The notes under the pieces: model-generated
The model's input: the letters and a program-made list of their open reading frames with translations, nothing else
What the model was told of the DNA's origin: nothing
The model's database searches: none
Part shown: positions 1-7,081 of the stretch, one piece after another
Layout: the number at the start of each line of letters is the position of its first letter
How positions within the stretch are numbered: the first letter of the stretch is position 1
Position numbers and translations under genes: made by a program
NCBI GenBank assembly: GCA_020722825.1
Contig: DYKC01000052.1
Location: 1 to 7,248 of the forward strand
Origin: Vermiphilus sp.
Lineage (GTDB): Bacteria; Ratteibacteria; UBA8468; B48-G9; JAFGKM01
Length of the DNA: 7,248 nucleotides
Direction: 5' to 3'

Positions 1-115
1 TCATTCTGGCAGTTTCGTCTCCATTCAGTAAGGCCACGTAACCATGGCAGAACTCGTGTACCACAACGGAAAAAAAAAGTATGAACAGTAGTAGTATAAA
101 TTGTATAGCCTGCAT
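1..115 (-). CDS. M50 (site-2 protease) family zinc metalloprotease, N-terminal 38 codons, cut by the window edge
   Basis: Translating the minus strand from the ATG at 113-115 gives an open frame of 38 codons that runs off the left edge. A hydrophobic helix at about residues 4-19 leads straight into H20-E-F-C-H24, the HExxH zinc-binding motif, followed by GYVALLNGDETA. This matches the first helix of the short site-2-protease subfamily (SpoIVFB/S2P-like), whose members typically continue with G-D-x-T-A-K. In the family the two His bind zinc and the Glu activates water for peptide-bond cleavage within the membrane. The start is fixed by a strong ribosome binding site that overlaps the murJ stop. 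The substrate cannot be inferred, and the second zinc ligand motif (NPxDG-type) lies outside the window. The family call is strong; any cleavage role is inference. A run of nine A on the plus strand (70-78) lies in codons 13-16. Confidence 0.85.
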   Translation of the reverse strand, partial: MQAIQFILLLFILFFSVVVHEFCHGYVALLNGDETARM

Positions 116-124
116 TCTATTACA

Positions 125-131
125 TCACCTC
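125..131 (-). promoter_or_regulatory. Ribosome binding site of the M50 protease gene
   Basis: GAGGTGA on the minus strand, 9 nt before the ATG at 113-115, is a good Shine-Dalgarno match. It overlaps the murJ stop codon (TGA at 130-132), so ribosomes finishing murJ arrive on this site. It decides the start of the truncated gene, since the upstream in-frame codons TAA and TAG rule out an earlier start. Confidence 0.7.
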
Positions 132-1647
132 AATCCCCTTTCAGATTCAGGGAAAATAATCTTAAAAATAAAAAATAAACCAGAGTTGCTATGATTATAC
201 CAGTAAATAGAAGTAAAGTCAAGGAAAACAGGCTTTTCAGGGCATTCTTGTAAAGGTGGAGTGTAACTCCCATAAGGGATGCGGAAATAAAAATTTTCCA
301 GAGAGTCGGTTTCATTATTCTTAAGCCAATACGCAGGTGTTTTTTATTAAAAAGATAGAAAAGAAAAATAAAATTTGTTATTCCAACAAGAGATGTTGAG
401 AGTGCTATTCCACTGTGCCCTATCAGATTCATAAAGACAAGGTCTAGAACAAGGTTTACAATTATGCTGAAAATACCAATCTTTACCGGAGTGGATGTAT
501 CTTTATACGCATAAAAGGCACGGCTCCATACCGATATGCCACCGTAACCGAGCAAGCCTATAGAATAAAAGGCAAGTGGAGAAGCAACGAGAGAAACCGA
601 TTCCCCGCTGAACATTCCCCTTGCAAAAAGAAAGGAAACTATTTCTTGCCTGAATATAATCATTCCGAACGTAAATGGCAGAAGGATGATGGTAAGTAGT
701 TTAAGGGCAAACCTGAGGTTTTTTATAAACCCGGCATCATTTTTTGAAGATACGTTTTCAGAAAACCACGGCAGAATTACGGTTGATATTGAAATGGCAA
801 AAACGCCCAGGGGCAGTTGAAAGATTCGTGTACTGTACCATAAACCGGAAACCGCTCCTTCATAAAGCAGGTTTGCAAGGGAATAGTCCACCAGAAGGTT
901 TATGGGCGTGACGGCAACTCCAATAACCACGGGTGCAAGCAGTCTTCCCATTTTCTTTATCACAGGGTGTGAAAACCGAAAATTTAATCCTATCTTATAA
1001 CCCTTTCTTAATACGGGTATAAGGGTTAATAAAAACTGTCCGAGTCCACCTATAAGAACAGCCAGACATAAAACAAAAATTTGTTTTTCCGGCGTAGCTC
1101 CGAAGAAAGGCAAGAGGAGGAAAAGAGCTGCAATCCAGAGGATATCAAGAATAACAGGTGACAGAGATGGTATGAAAAAATTTTTGTGGGCATTGAGAAT
1201 GCCTGTATTAAGAGCGGTTAAAGATATAAATATGAGATAAGGGAATGTAAACCGCAATAAAATCCATACCTGCCACCATCTTGAGGTTTCACTGATTATT
1301 CCGGTTGATATAAAACTTGCAAAAAGTGTTAGAAAAAAAAGGGTAAAGGTTGCAATCAGGGAAAGGGTAAAACACAGGTTGAATATCTCTATGCCTGCTT
1401 CTTTCCTTGCCGGGTCATCTGAAACATATTCGGTGAATGTGGGGATGAAAGCAGCGTTTAATGCACCTTCGGCAAGCAGACCCCTGAAAAAATTGGGTAT
1501 CATAAAGGCAATAAGAAAGGCATCATAGATTGAGGTGGTGCCAAAAAAATTGGCGGTTGAAACTTCACGTGCGAGACCGAAAATTCGTGCAACGATAGTA
1601 CCGAGAGAGACTATTGATATTGCCCTTAGTATTCTTTTTGAACCCAT
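130..1647 (-). CDS. murJ: Lipid II flippase MurJ (MviN family)
   Basis: 505 residues, a typical MurJ length, almost entirely hydrophobic with about 14 membrane segments. MurJ moves undecaprenyl-linked lipid II across the inner membrane for peptidoglycan synthesis. The N-terminus carries the family signature ARIFGLAREV, then YDAF, then IPNFFRGLLAEGALNAAF. Residues equivalent to the functionally important E. coli residues R18, R24, D39 and R52 appear at R21, R27, D42 and R55, all with the same offset of three; E. coli R270 corresponds to R274 in YSTRIFQLPLGVF. The start at 1647 is set by this conserved N-terminus, since there is no recognisable Shine-Dalgarno sequence in the 15 nt after the lysS stop. 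Translation may depend on ribosomes arriving from lysS. The downstream M50 gene follows after 14 nt. MOP-superfamily polysaccharide exporters are the alternative, but the conserved arginines favour MurJ. Confidence 0.95.
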   Translation of the reverse strand: MGSKRILRAISIVSLGTIVARIFGLAREVSTANFFGTTSIYDAFLIAFMIPNFFRGLLAEGALNAAFIPTFTEYVSDDPARKEAGIEIFNLCFTLSLIATFTLFFLTLFASFISTGIISETSRWWQVWILLRFTFPYLIFISLTALNTGILNAHKNFFIPSLSPVILDILWIAALFLLLPFFGATPEKQIFVLCLAVLIGGLGQFLLTLIPVLRKGYKIGLNFRFSHPVIKKMGRLLAPVVIGVAVTPINLLVDYSLANLLYEGAVSGLWYSTRIFQLPLGVFAISISTVILPWFSENVSSKNDAGFIKNLRFALKLLTIILLPFTFGMIIFRQEIVSFLFARGMFSGESVSLVASPLAFYSIGLLGYGGISVWSRAFYAYKDTSTPVKIGIFSIIVNLVLDLVFMNLIGHSGIALSTSLVGITNFIFLFYLFNKKHLRIGLRIMKPTLWKIFISASLMGVTLHLYKNALKSLFSLTLLLFTGIIIATLVYFLFLRLFSLNLKGD

Positions 1648-1662
1648 AGTAAATTGGTTTTA

Positions 1663-3093
1663 TTATTTCTTCTGTCTCAGAAGAGGAAAGAATATCACTT
1701 CCCTGATGGAAGACGAATTAGTTAAAAGCATTACGAGGCGATCAATCCCTATCCCCAGTCCTCCTGCAGGGGGCATGCCATATTCAAGGGCTTCAATGTA
1801 GTCTTCATCAACCATTTTCTCAACGTTACCTGTTGTTTCATTGACAGACCTTAAAAATCTTTTATGCTGTTCAACAGGGTCATTTAATTCGGAGTAAGCA
1901 TTGGCAATTTCAAGACCACCTATGAAAAGTTCAAAGCGCTCGGTCATCTCAGGCCTGTCAGAATAAGATTTGGCAAGTGGGGAAATTTCAGCAGGATATT
2001 CGTAAATGAATGTGGGATTAACGAGATGAGGTTGAACCTTCTTTTTGAAGATTTTATCCAGAATTTCAAAAAGGTCGTTTTTATCCTCTTGGGTTATCTC
2101 AATCTGATACTCTTCTATTTTTTTTAGAACGGCCTCTCTGTCTCGCCAGTTTTTCAGTCCCGCTTCTGAAAATACTTCATCCCAGGTAATTTTTTTCCAG
2201 GGTGGGGACATATCTATCTTCCTGTTCTGGTAGTCAATCATCAAACCGTTATTTATCTTCATAGACAAAGCGGTTATCAGGGACTCAGTAAGTTCCATCA
2301 TCTGTTTGTAGTCTCCATAGGCAGAGTACAACTCCAGCATTGTAAATTCAGGGTTATGCAGAGGGGATATCCCTTCATTTCTGAAAGAACGGTTAATTTC
2401 ATAGATTTTTTCAAGGTTGCCCACCAGTAGCCGCTTCAGATAGAGTTCAGGTGCTATCCTGAGGTATAAGTTCATTTCAAGTGTGTTATGGTAGGTTATA
2501 AATGGCTTTGCCTGCGCACCACCCGCAATAGGATGCATCATCGGGGTATCAACCTCAATAAATCCTCTATCGTTAAGAAACTCCCTTATATACTGAAGAA
2601 TCTTGACCCTTTTGCTAAAAACCTCTTTTGCCTCGTTGTTCATAATCAGGTCAAGGTATCTTTTTCTGAACCGTATTTCTACATCCTTCAAGCCGTGCCA
2701 CTTTTCAGGAAGAGAATTTAGGGCCTTGGATAAAATCGTAAGATGTTTGATAGCAATTGTCAGTTCTCCAGTTTTTGTCCGGAAGGCATCTCCTTGTACA
2801 CCTATTATGTCACCAATATCCAGTTTTTTAAAAACATACGCATCTTTTTCGTCAACTACATCTTTTTTAAAATATAACTGAATTTTCCCTGTACTGTCCT
2901 TTATATCAAGAAAAGAAGACCCTCCGTGCTTTCTGATAGCCATAATTCTACCTGCTACTTTCACATCAATATCCCCTTCTTTTATAAGGATAATATCCTT
3001 TTTGGGAAAAGACCTTCCATAAACATCTATTCCCTGTTCTCTTAACTCTTTAAGTTTTTCAAGCCTCTGCTTTTTTATATTATCTTCAGCCAT
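1663..3093 (-). CDS. lysS: Lysyl-tRNA synthetase, class II
   Basis: Charges tRNA-Lys with lysine using ATP, in the cytoplasm. The 476 residues are slightly shorter than many bacterial LysRS (about 490-510) but nothing is missing. An N-terminal helix (residues 1-25) precedes an OB-fold anticodon-binding domain (about 43-122, VKVAGRI and SFLDIKDSTGKIQLYF). The class II catalytic core follows: motif 1 around 166-188 (ends EVDTPMMHP), the GGAQAKPFIT segment at 191-200, motif 2 with R238-N-E and HNPEFTMLE, and motif 3 GLGIGIDRL (445-453) with arginine R452. It ends in SSSIREVIFFPLLR, the usual C-terminal block, with Glu in place of the more common Asp. The start codon overlaps the end of the CorC-family gene by 8 nt and has its own Shine-Dalgarno sequence. 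AspRS and AsnRS are excluded by the LysRS-type AGGAxAxPF and C-terminal block. No frameshift or odd composition is seen. Confidence 0.97.
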   Translation of the reverse strand: MAEDNIKKQRLEKLKELREQGIDVYGRSFPKKDIILIKEGDIDVKVAGRIMAIRKHGGSSFLDIKDSTGKIQLYFKKDVVDEKDAYVFKKLDIGDIIGVQGDAFRTKTGELTIAIKHLTILSKALNSLPEKWHGLKDVEIRFRKRYLDLIMNNEAKEVFSKRVKILQYIREFLNDRGFIEVDTPMMHPIAGGAQAKPFITYHNTLEMNLYLRIAPELYLKRLLVGNLEKIYEINRSFRNEGISPLHNPEFTMLELYSAYGDYKQMMELTESLITALSMKINNGLMIDYQNRKIDMSPPWKKITWDEVFSEAGLKNWRDREAVLKKIEEYQIEITQEDKNDLFEILDKIFKKKVQPHLVNPTFIYEYPAEISPLAKSYSDRPEMTERFELFIGGLEIANAYSELNDPVEQHKRFLRSVNETTGNVEKMVDEDYIEALEYGMPPAGGLGIGIDRLVMLLTNSSSIREVIFFPLLRQKK

Positions 3094-4375
3094 TATCTTT
3101 CCCCTCTTCTCCGTTTAGTTTTTTAATCTTTACAAGGCGTACTTTTTTAGTATCTGATTCCTGTATGGTAAACTGGTGTCTTCCGAAGACAAAACTCTCG
3201 CCTTTAAGTGGAAATTTTCCTAACCTATCAAGAACAAAACCTGCTATCGTTTCAAACCTACCTTCCGGGATGTCCAGCCCTATCTCCTCATTTACTTTTT
3301 CCACCTCCATGCTGCCTGATACAAGGAAATCACCGTCTGGCAGGATATGAAGTTTCTTTATGTCTTTTTTATATTCATCGGAAATTTCCCCTACAATCTC
3401 TTCCACAAGGTCCTCCATTGTAACCAGCCCGGCAGTTCCTCCATACTCATCAAGGACTATAGCCATCTGCATCTTTCTTTCCTGCAGTTCCCGTATCAGG
3501 TCACTAACTTTCTTGGTTTCAGGAACAAAGTAAGGTTCACGCATATAATCTTTTGCCTGCATCATCTCAAACCTTTCAAAACTTTTTGTCCCACCTGATA
3601 TGATGTCTTTTATGTAGATTATGCCTGTTATCTTGTCAATACTGTCTTTGTAAACAGGCATTCTTGAATAACCTTCTCTGGCTATTGTGTCAATAACGCT
3701 TCCCAGATGTGTTTCTTCCCTGACGGATATAATCTGTATTCTCGGGATCATAATTTCCTTTACCATCTTGTCCCCGAGTTCAAAGATACTGTCAATCATA
3801 TCACGTTCCTCTTCTTCAATAAGGCCTTCTTCCTCCCCTGCTATAATCATTGCTTTGAGGTCCTCTTCGGTTAAAACAGGTACGATGGACCCCATCCTGC
3901 CTCCGAAAAGCGCTACAAAAAATTTTGACAGCACCAAAAAGATTTTTGTAACCGGGGTAAGTAGAATACAGAAAAACCTGATAGGAAGTGCAAAATAATA
4001 CGCAACCTTTTCAGCATTCTTTTTGGCAAGACTCTTTGGAATTATCTCGCCAAAAACAAGAATGATAAAGGTCATTATTCCGGTAACAAACGTAATGCTT
4101 AATTTGTGAAAAAACCTGTTGCTGAGAGCGGCTGCCAGAACAGATGCGGAAATATTAACTATATTGTTGCCAATAAGAACAGTTACCAGAATTTTGTTTG
4201 GGTTTTCAAACCAGAAACTCAGGCGCTTTGCTTTTTTTTCATCCCTTTCAAAGATTTTCTGAAAGTGGTGTTTACCTAAGGATAAAAAGGCAGTTTCTGA
4301 AGATGAAAAAAATGAGGAAAGCACAATTAATATAAAAATAATCAGGTAATAAAAAACCAGATCTGATTCAATCAT
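3086..4375 (-). CDS. HlyC/CorC (CNNM/UPF0053) family membrane protein with CBS pair and transporter-associated domain
   Basis: 429 residues with the full family architecture. An N-terminal CNNM (DUF21) domain occupies about 1-165, with hydrophobic helices near 6-24, 62-84, 93-112 and 124-156 and the motifs SSSETAF (24-30), GNN (69-71) and GEIIPKSLA (109-117). A CBS pair follows (about 205-260 and 275-332; KEIMIPRIQI, RMPVYKD, DEYGGTAGLVTMEDLVEEIVGEI). Last is the CorC_HlyC domain (about 345-420; VSGSMEV, ETIAGFVLDRLGKFPLKGE). Members with this layout are linked to Mg2+/Co2+ export or tolerance, with ATP or Mg2+ bound by the CBS pair; the name haemolysin is historical and nothing here suggests a toxin. 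The start overlaps the birA stop as ATGA (4372-4375). The nearest GGAG is 15 nt upstream, too far for a good ribosome site, so coupled translation from birA is likely. The substrate is not determinable from sequence. Confidence 0.92.
   Translation of the reverse strand: MIESDLVFYYLIIFILIVLSSFFSSSETAFLSLGKHHFQKIFERDEKKAKRLSFWFENPNKILVTVLIGNNIVNISASVLAAALSNRFFHKLSITFVTGIMTFIILVFGEIIPKSLAKKNAEKVAYYFALPIRFFCILLTPVTKIFLVLSKFFVALFGGRMGSIVPVLTEEDLKAMIIAGEEEGLIEEEERDMIDSIFELGDKMVKEIMIPRIQIISVREETHLGSVIDTIAREGYSRMPVYKDSIDKITGIIYIKDIISGGTKSFERFEMMQAKDYMREPYFVPETKKVSDLIRELQERKMQMAIVLDEYGGTAGLVTMEDLVEEIVGEISDEYKKDIKKLHILPDGDFLVSGSMEVEKVNEEIGLDIPEGRFETIAGFVLDRLGKFPLKGESFVFGRHQFTIQESDTKKVRLVKIKKLNGEEGKDNG
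3101..3107 (-). promoter_or_regulatory. Ribosome binding site of lysS
   Basis: AGAGGGG on the minus strand, 7 nt before the lysS ATG (3091-3093), inside the 3' end of the upstream CorC-family gene. It supports the chosen lysS start and allows lysS to be translated independently of the preceding gene despite the 8-nt overlap. Confidence 0.6.
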
Positions 4376-4938
4376 TTTATTAGATACTGACTCCAGGTTT
4401 GCAGTGACAACCTTTCGTCCTCTGCAAATTGTTTTTTGGATATGAGGAAAGTTTTAACAAACTGTTCTAGCACATCAGTAGGTTTAACCTCTCTTCCCAG
4501 AATTTGTTTGACTGAAACTCTTGCAGATATATCTCCAACTTCATTGTTCACATTTATCCCTATGCCTGCAATGTAAAAATCTCCATTTTTTATTATAAGA
4601 ATGCCTGCTATTTTCCTTCCATCTGTTATAATATCATTGGGCATCTTGATCTTGCAAACTATCCCTAAAGATTCCATCGTTTTAACAATAGCCAGAGCCA
4701 AAAGTTCTGAAAGGTGAGAAAATTCTTTGCTTTCCAGTATCCATGAAATGTAAAGACCCCCGGGTTTAGAAAACCAGTTTCTGCCGTATCTTCCCCTTCC
4801 TTCAGACTGTTCTGTCGCCGTTATTATTCCTGTCTTGCCCTTGTTTAAAATATCTTCCGCTACATTCATCGTGGAAGCGACTTTTCCATAGCAGTACACA
4901 GGCACACCCTGTATTAACCTTCTTTCCTGACATTCCAT
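4372..4938 (-). CDS. birA: Biotin-[acetyl-CoA-carboxylase] ligase, catalytic domain only
   Basis: 188 residues. Joins biotin to ATP to give biotinyl-5'-AMP, then transfers biotin to a lysine of a carboxylase carrier protein. Visible motifs: ST (22-23) and EQSEGRGRYGRNW (43-55), the biotin/adenylate loop; KMPND (98-102), a variant of the usual KWPND with Met for Trp; GRKIAGILI (107-115), where K109 matches the catalytic K183 of E. coli BirA; and GIGINVN (125-131). The N-terminal helix-turn-helix of bifunctional BirA repressors is absent and there is little room for the small C-terminal SH3-like domain, so this is a short monofunctional ligase and not expected to regulate transcription. It starts 5 nt after coaX with a weak AAGGG about 11 nt upstream, and overlaps the next gene by 4 nt. 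birA beside coaX is a recurring arrangement in bacteria. No carrier protein gene lies in the window. Confidence 0.93.
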   Translation of the reverse strand: MECQERRLIQGVPVYCYGKVASTMNVAEDILNKGKTGIITATEQSEGRGRYGRNWFSKPGGLYISWILESKEFSHLSELLALAIVKTMESLGIVCKIKMPNDIITDGRKIAGILIIKNGDFYIAGIGINVNNEVGDISARVSVKQILGREVKPTDVLEQFVKTFLISKKQFAEDERLSLQTWSQYLIK

Positions 4939-4943
4939 ACCTG

Positions 4944-5681
4944 TTATAATCCCTTATGGAACTTACCTAATACAAGTCCAACACCTTCCAGCGTAAGGTA
5001 TTTTCTGTATGTATACTTAAACGAGATTTTTCTGCAGATATTTGCGGTGCAACCTCCTCCTGTTAAAACCACCTTTGCAGAGGGGTATTTCCTGAGGGCT
5101 ACGGATAGCACACTATTTATGGTACCCGGAATGCCATACTTTATACCTATTGAGATTGCCTCGTCAGTATTTTTCCCGGGGAATATGGCTCTGACCATCC
5201 TGCTGCTTTTTATCAGGGATGTTGTCATCAGTGCCTTAGTCCACAACTCTCCACCCGGCATGATACATCCACCTTTGAACCCGTCTTTCTTTGTTGCTAT
5301 GTCAATTGTTATGGCAGTTCCGATATCAACAACAATAACAGGCGAACCGAATAATTTTATTGCTGCCTTGCAGTTTAAAACCCTGTCAATCCCAACACCT
5401 TCAGGGTTTTTTATCTTCAGAGGAATGCCACAGTCAGAAGGGGTAATAATAGAAACTTTTTTGTCATAAAAAAGACTGAATCTGGTTTTCATCAAATTGT
5501 TTATTGATGAGTTGACAGAAGACAGCCCTATAGATTCAATCCTTGTTTTTTCCCAGCCGACAGGTGGGTTGAACAATGCGGCATCCGTGGCGTTTATGAC
5601 CTGTACTTCAACGAGATTTTCATTTCGGAACAACCCGAACTTTATTCTGCTGTTTCCTGCATCAATACCAATTCTATACAT
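4944..5681 (-). CDS. coaX: Type III pantothenate kinase
   Basis: Phosphorylates pantothenate to 4'-phosphopantothenate, the first committed step of CoA synthesis. The 245 residues are normal for the family. It belongs to the ASKHA (acetate kinase/hsp70/actin) fold. The phosphate-binding motif is DAGNSRIKFG (7-16); PEGVGIDRVLN (93-103) carries D99, the equivalent of the catalytic Asp in the family GxDR motif; VVDIGTAITID (117-127) is the second ATP/cation site, with D119; GGCIMPG (137-143), NTDEAISIGIKYG (171-183) and VVLTGGG (204-210) complete the signature. Type III enzymes usually need a monovalent cation and resist CoA feedback, but that is family knowledge. The start is fixed by the conserved N-terminus; it lies 5 nt after the CsgG-family stop and has no Shine-Dalgarno sequence, so it probably relies on coupling. 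birA follows 5 nt downstream. Confidence 0.95.
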   Translation of the reverse strand: MYRIGIDAGNSRIKFGLFRNENLVEVQVINATDAALFNPPVGWEKTRIESIGLSSVNSSINNLMKTRFSLFYDKKVSIITPSDCGIPLKIKNPEGVGIDRVLNCKAAIKLFGSPVIVVDIGTAITIDIATKKDGFKGGCIMPGGELWTKALMTTSLIKSSRMVRAIFPGKNTDEAISIGIKYGIPGTINSVLSVALRKYPSAKVVLTGGGCTANICRKISFKYTYRKYLTLEGVGLVLGKFHKGL

Positions 5682-5686
5682 TTAGG

Positions 5687-7012
5687 CTAATTATACTGAG
5701 CTATTTTTATATCCGTGAATAATAACTCTTTGCTCTTGTTGGTATCTATACCTTTTACATCTACTGTAAAATTTTCAGAATAATTACTGTCAGCAGATGT
5801 GGAATATATCTTTTTTCCATCAATAAAAATAACTGTCTGTTCTCCTTTCTTAAAAGACGAAAGTTTAAACAGACCATTTCCACGGATGAATTCGTTGGCT
5901 GAAGTCTCTCCTATCCTGAGCGAAGTGTTTTCCAGAACTATTTCGGGGAGATTACCATGTTTTAAAGAAACCACTGTTGACCCATCAGGAATAAAAAGAG
6001 TAACCTCAAGCGAATAATCCCCAGTGGTTTTTATTTTCTTTTGAACCTGTCCTTCTTTTAAAAACCTCAACCATTTTTTACCGTTATATTCGGCTATCTC
6101 CACAGAGGTATTTTTCAGTAACCACCCTTCAGGTACTTTTCCTATGTCATATTTGCTGAAATCTTCTGAAAAAACGACCTTTTTCCCTGCAACAAACCTG
6201 TCCTGTCCTCCAACAATTCCCAGGCTTTTTGCTGCAGGTTCTGAAGTATTTTGAGATGAGATAAGTTTTCCTTCAGGTGTATATTTATAATAATCGGTAG
6301 GAACGCTGCTGACAATTTCAGTTATGGCGTTTTCAAGCATTATCATAACTGCCTTTTCCATCGGGGTATTCTTGTAACTTTCAAACCCTGCCCCCAAGGC
6401 AACCCCACCTATAAGACCACCGCCTATAATTCCCAGGCTTGACTTTGAAGAATAACCTTCAACGGTGCCTGTTTTCAATATCCTTCTTGTGTGTATATCC
6501 ACAAGCCGGATACTTGCTGCAATATAGGCCTCTTTTTTTTCTATTTTGAGTCCCCCTATCCATGGAAGAGGTATCACCATACCTCCTCCGCTTCTCCCCT
6601 GATAATTGGGTTCAAAGGCAGTAATTGCCCCTGTCAGAATAATATCAGCGGTTTCAAATGTTCCTTTTTCAGGTGCAGTCTTTGACCATCCGCCTTCAGC
6701 CAGTTCATATTCGCCTTTTATATCTTTAAGTGCGGCACTTTCAAGAACTATGAACCTGTCAGTCTTGAAAAGGGCATCTAAAAGCATCTCCTGTATACCA
6801 TTGCCTATTTCACCGGATGCTTTGGCTGCCTTAACCTCAAAGCTTCCAACTGCAATCTTTGCCTTTGGTCCTTTATAAGATAAAATATCCTTAACCGAAG
6901 CACCACCTGTGGTAACCTTGGTAGTTACTCCAGTCTCTGTAGTTGCAGAGGAAGCAAACAATAGTATCACACATAATCCCACCAGCAGATTCTTTATCAT
7001 TTTCTGTATCAT
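5687..7012 (-). CDS. CsgG-family secreted protein with C-terminal jelly-roll-like domain
   Basis: 441 residues, first gene of the cluster. A signal peptide (residues 1 to about 23, hydrophobic 9-20, FASSA cleavage region) sends it across the inner membrane. Residues about 48-240 form a CsgG domain: KIAVGSFEVK (52-61), ADIILTGAITAFEPN (122-136), AYIAASIRLVDIHTRRIL (162-179) and PMEKAVMIMLENAITEIV (217-234) line up in order with the curli secretion channel. Two glycine-rich stretches (137-155 and 190-210) sit where CsgG inserts its barrel hairpins. After a linker, residues 272-440 resemble the concanavalin-like domain found before OmpA domains in some Bacteroidetes proteins (RFVAGKKVVFSEDFSKYDIG, then VPEGW), but no OmpA domain follows. 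The only cysteine is C14, inside the signal segment, so a lipoprotein anchor is doubtful. Curlin and other csg genes are absent, so a curli role is not supported. It may be an outer-membrane or periplasmic assembly factor. Confidence 0.82.
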   Translation of the reverse strand: MIQKMIKNLLVGLCVILLFASSATTETGVTTKVTTGGASVKDILSYKGPKAKIAVGSFEVKAAKASGEIGNGIQEMLLDALFKTDRFIVLESAALKDIKGEYELAEGGWSKTAPEKGTFETADIILTGAITAFEPNYQGRSGGGMVIPLPWIGGLKIEKKEAYIAASIRLVDIHTRRILKTGTVEGYSSKSSLGIIGGGLIGGVALGAGFESYKNTPMEKAVMIMLENAITEIVSSVPTDYYKYTPEGKLISSQNTSEPAAKSLGIVGGQDRFVAGKKVVFSEDFSKYDIGKVPEGWLLKNTSVEIAEYNGKKWLRFLKEGQVQKKIKTTGDYSLEVTLFIPDGSTVVSLKHGNLPEIVLENTSLRIGETSANEFIRGNGLFKLSSFKKGEQTVIFIDGKKIYSTSADSNYSENFTVDVKGIDTNKSKELLFTDIKIAQYN

Positions 7013-7019
7013 TTTCTGT
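6996..7019 (-). repeat. Perfect 12-bp tandem duplication across the CsgG-family start codon
   Basis: On the minus strand ACAGAAAATGAT occurs twice in direct succession (7019-7008 and 7007-6996). Each copy holds an ATG, so the gene has in-frame starts at codons 1 and 5. The first ATG is 6 nt from the Shine-Dalgarno sequence and is the likely start; the second is 18 nt away. Collapsing the repeat to one copy would give a protein starting MIKNLLVG with the same ribosome-site spacing, so a slippage-type duplication that added four residues to the signal peptide is the simplest history. Confidence 0.9.
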
Positions 7020-7025
7020 CCTCCC
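7019..7025 (-). promoter_or_regulatory. Ribosome binding site of the CsgG-family gene
   Basis: GGGAGGA on the minus strand, 6 nt before the ATG at 7010-7012. It is the strongest Shine-Dalgarno sequence in the window and selects codon 1 over the second in-frame ATG 12 nt downstream. Confidence 0.8.
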
Positions 7026-7081
7026 TCTTATATTATGCTCATTCACCCGTTTTTAAAGTTTTTGGGTCCGCATTTTTGTAT

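Noticed and set aside
1535..1801. Plus-strand open frame spanning the lysS-murJ junction
   Set aside because: It covers the 3' end of lysS and the 5' end of murJ in antisense, has no family resemblance and no convincing ribosome site.
3687..3998. Plus-strand open frame of 103 codons inside the CorC-family gene
   Set aside because: It is antisense to the CBS and membrane regions of a well-supported gene. Its Ser/Ile-rich composition is what antisense reading of that gene yields.
3086..4375. Haemolysin or toxin gene
   Set aside because: The HlyC/TlyC label is historical. The CNNM, CBS pair and CorC_HlyC architecture is that of a housekeeping membrane protein linked to divalent-cation homeostasis.
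5047..5469. Plus-strand open frame of 140 codons inside coaX
   Set aside because: It lies antisense to a coaX reading frame with all family motifs, shows no recognisable domain, and follows the codon pattern of the opposite strand.
5690..5695. TATAAT on the minus strand just before coaX, placed to give a 2-nt leader
   Set aside because: It fits a near-leaderless start and coaX lacks a Shine-Dalgarno sequence, but there is no -35 match at 16-18 bp and no extended -10 TG. It also encodes the last residues of the CsgG-family protein.
5687..7012. Curli secretion locus
   Set aside because: Only a CsgG-family domain is present. There is no CsgA/CsgB-type repeat protein, CsgE, CsgF or CsgD in the window, and the neighbours are housekeeping genes.
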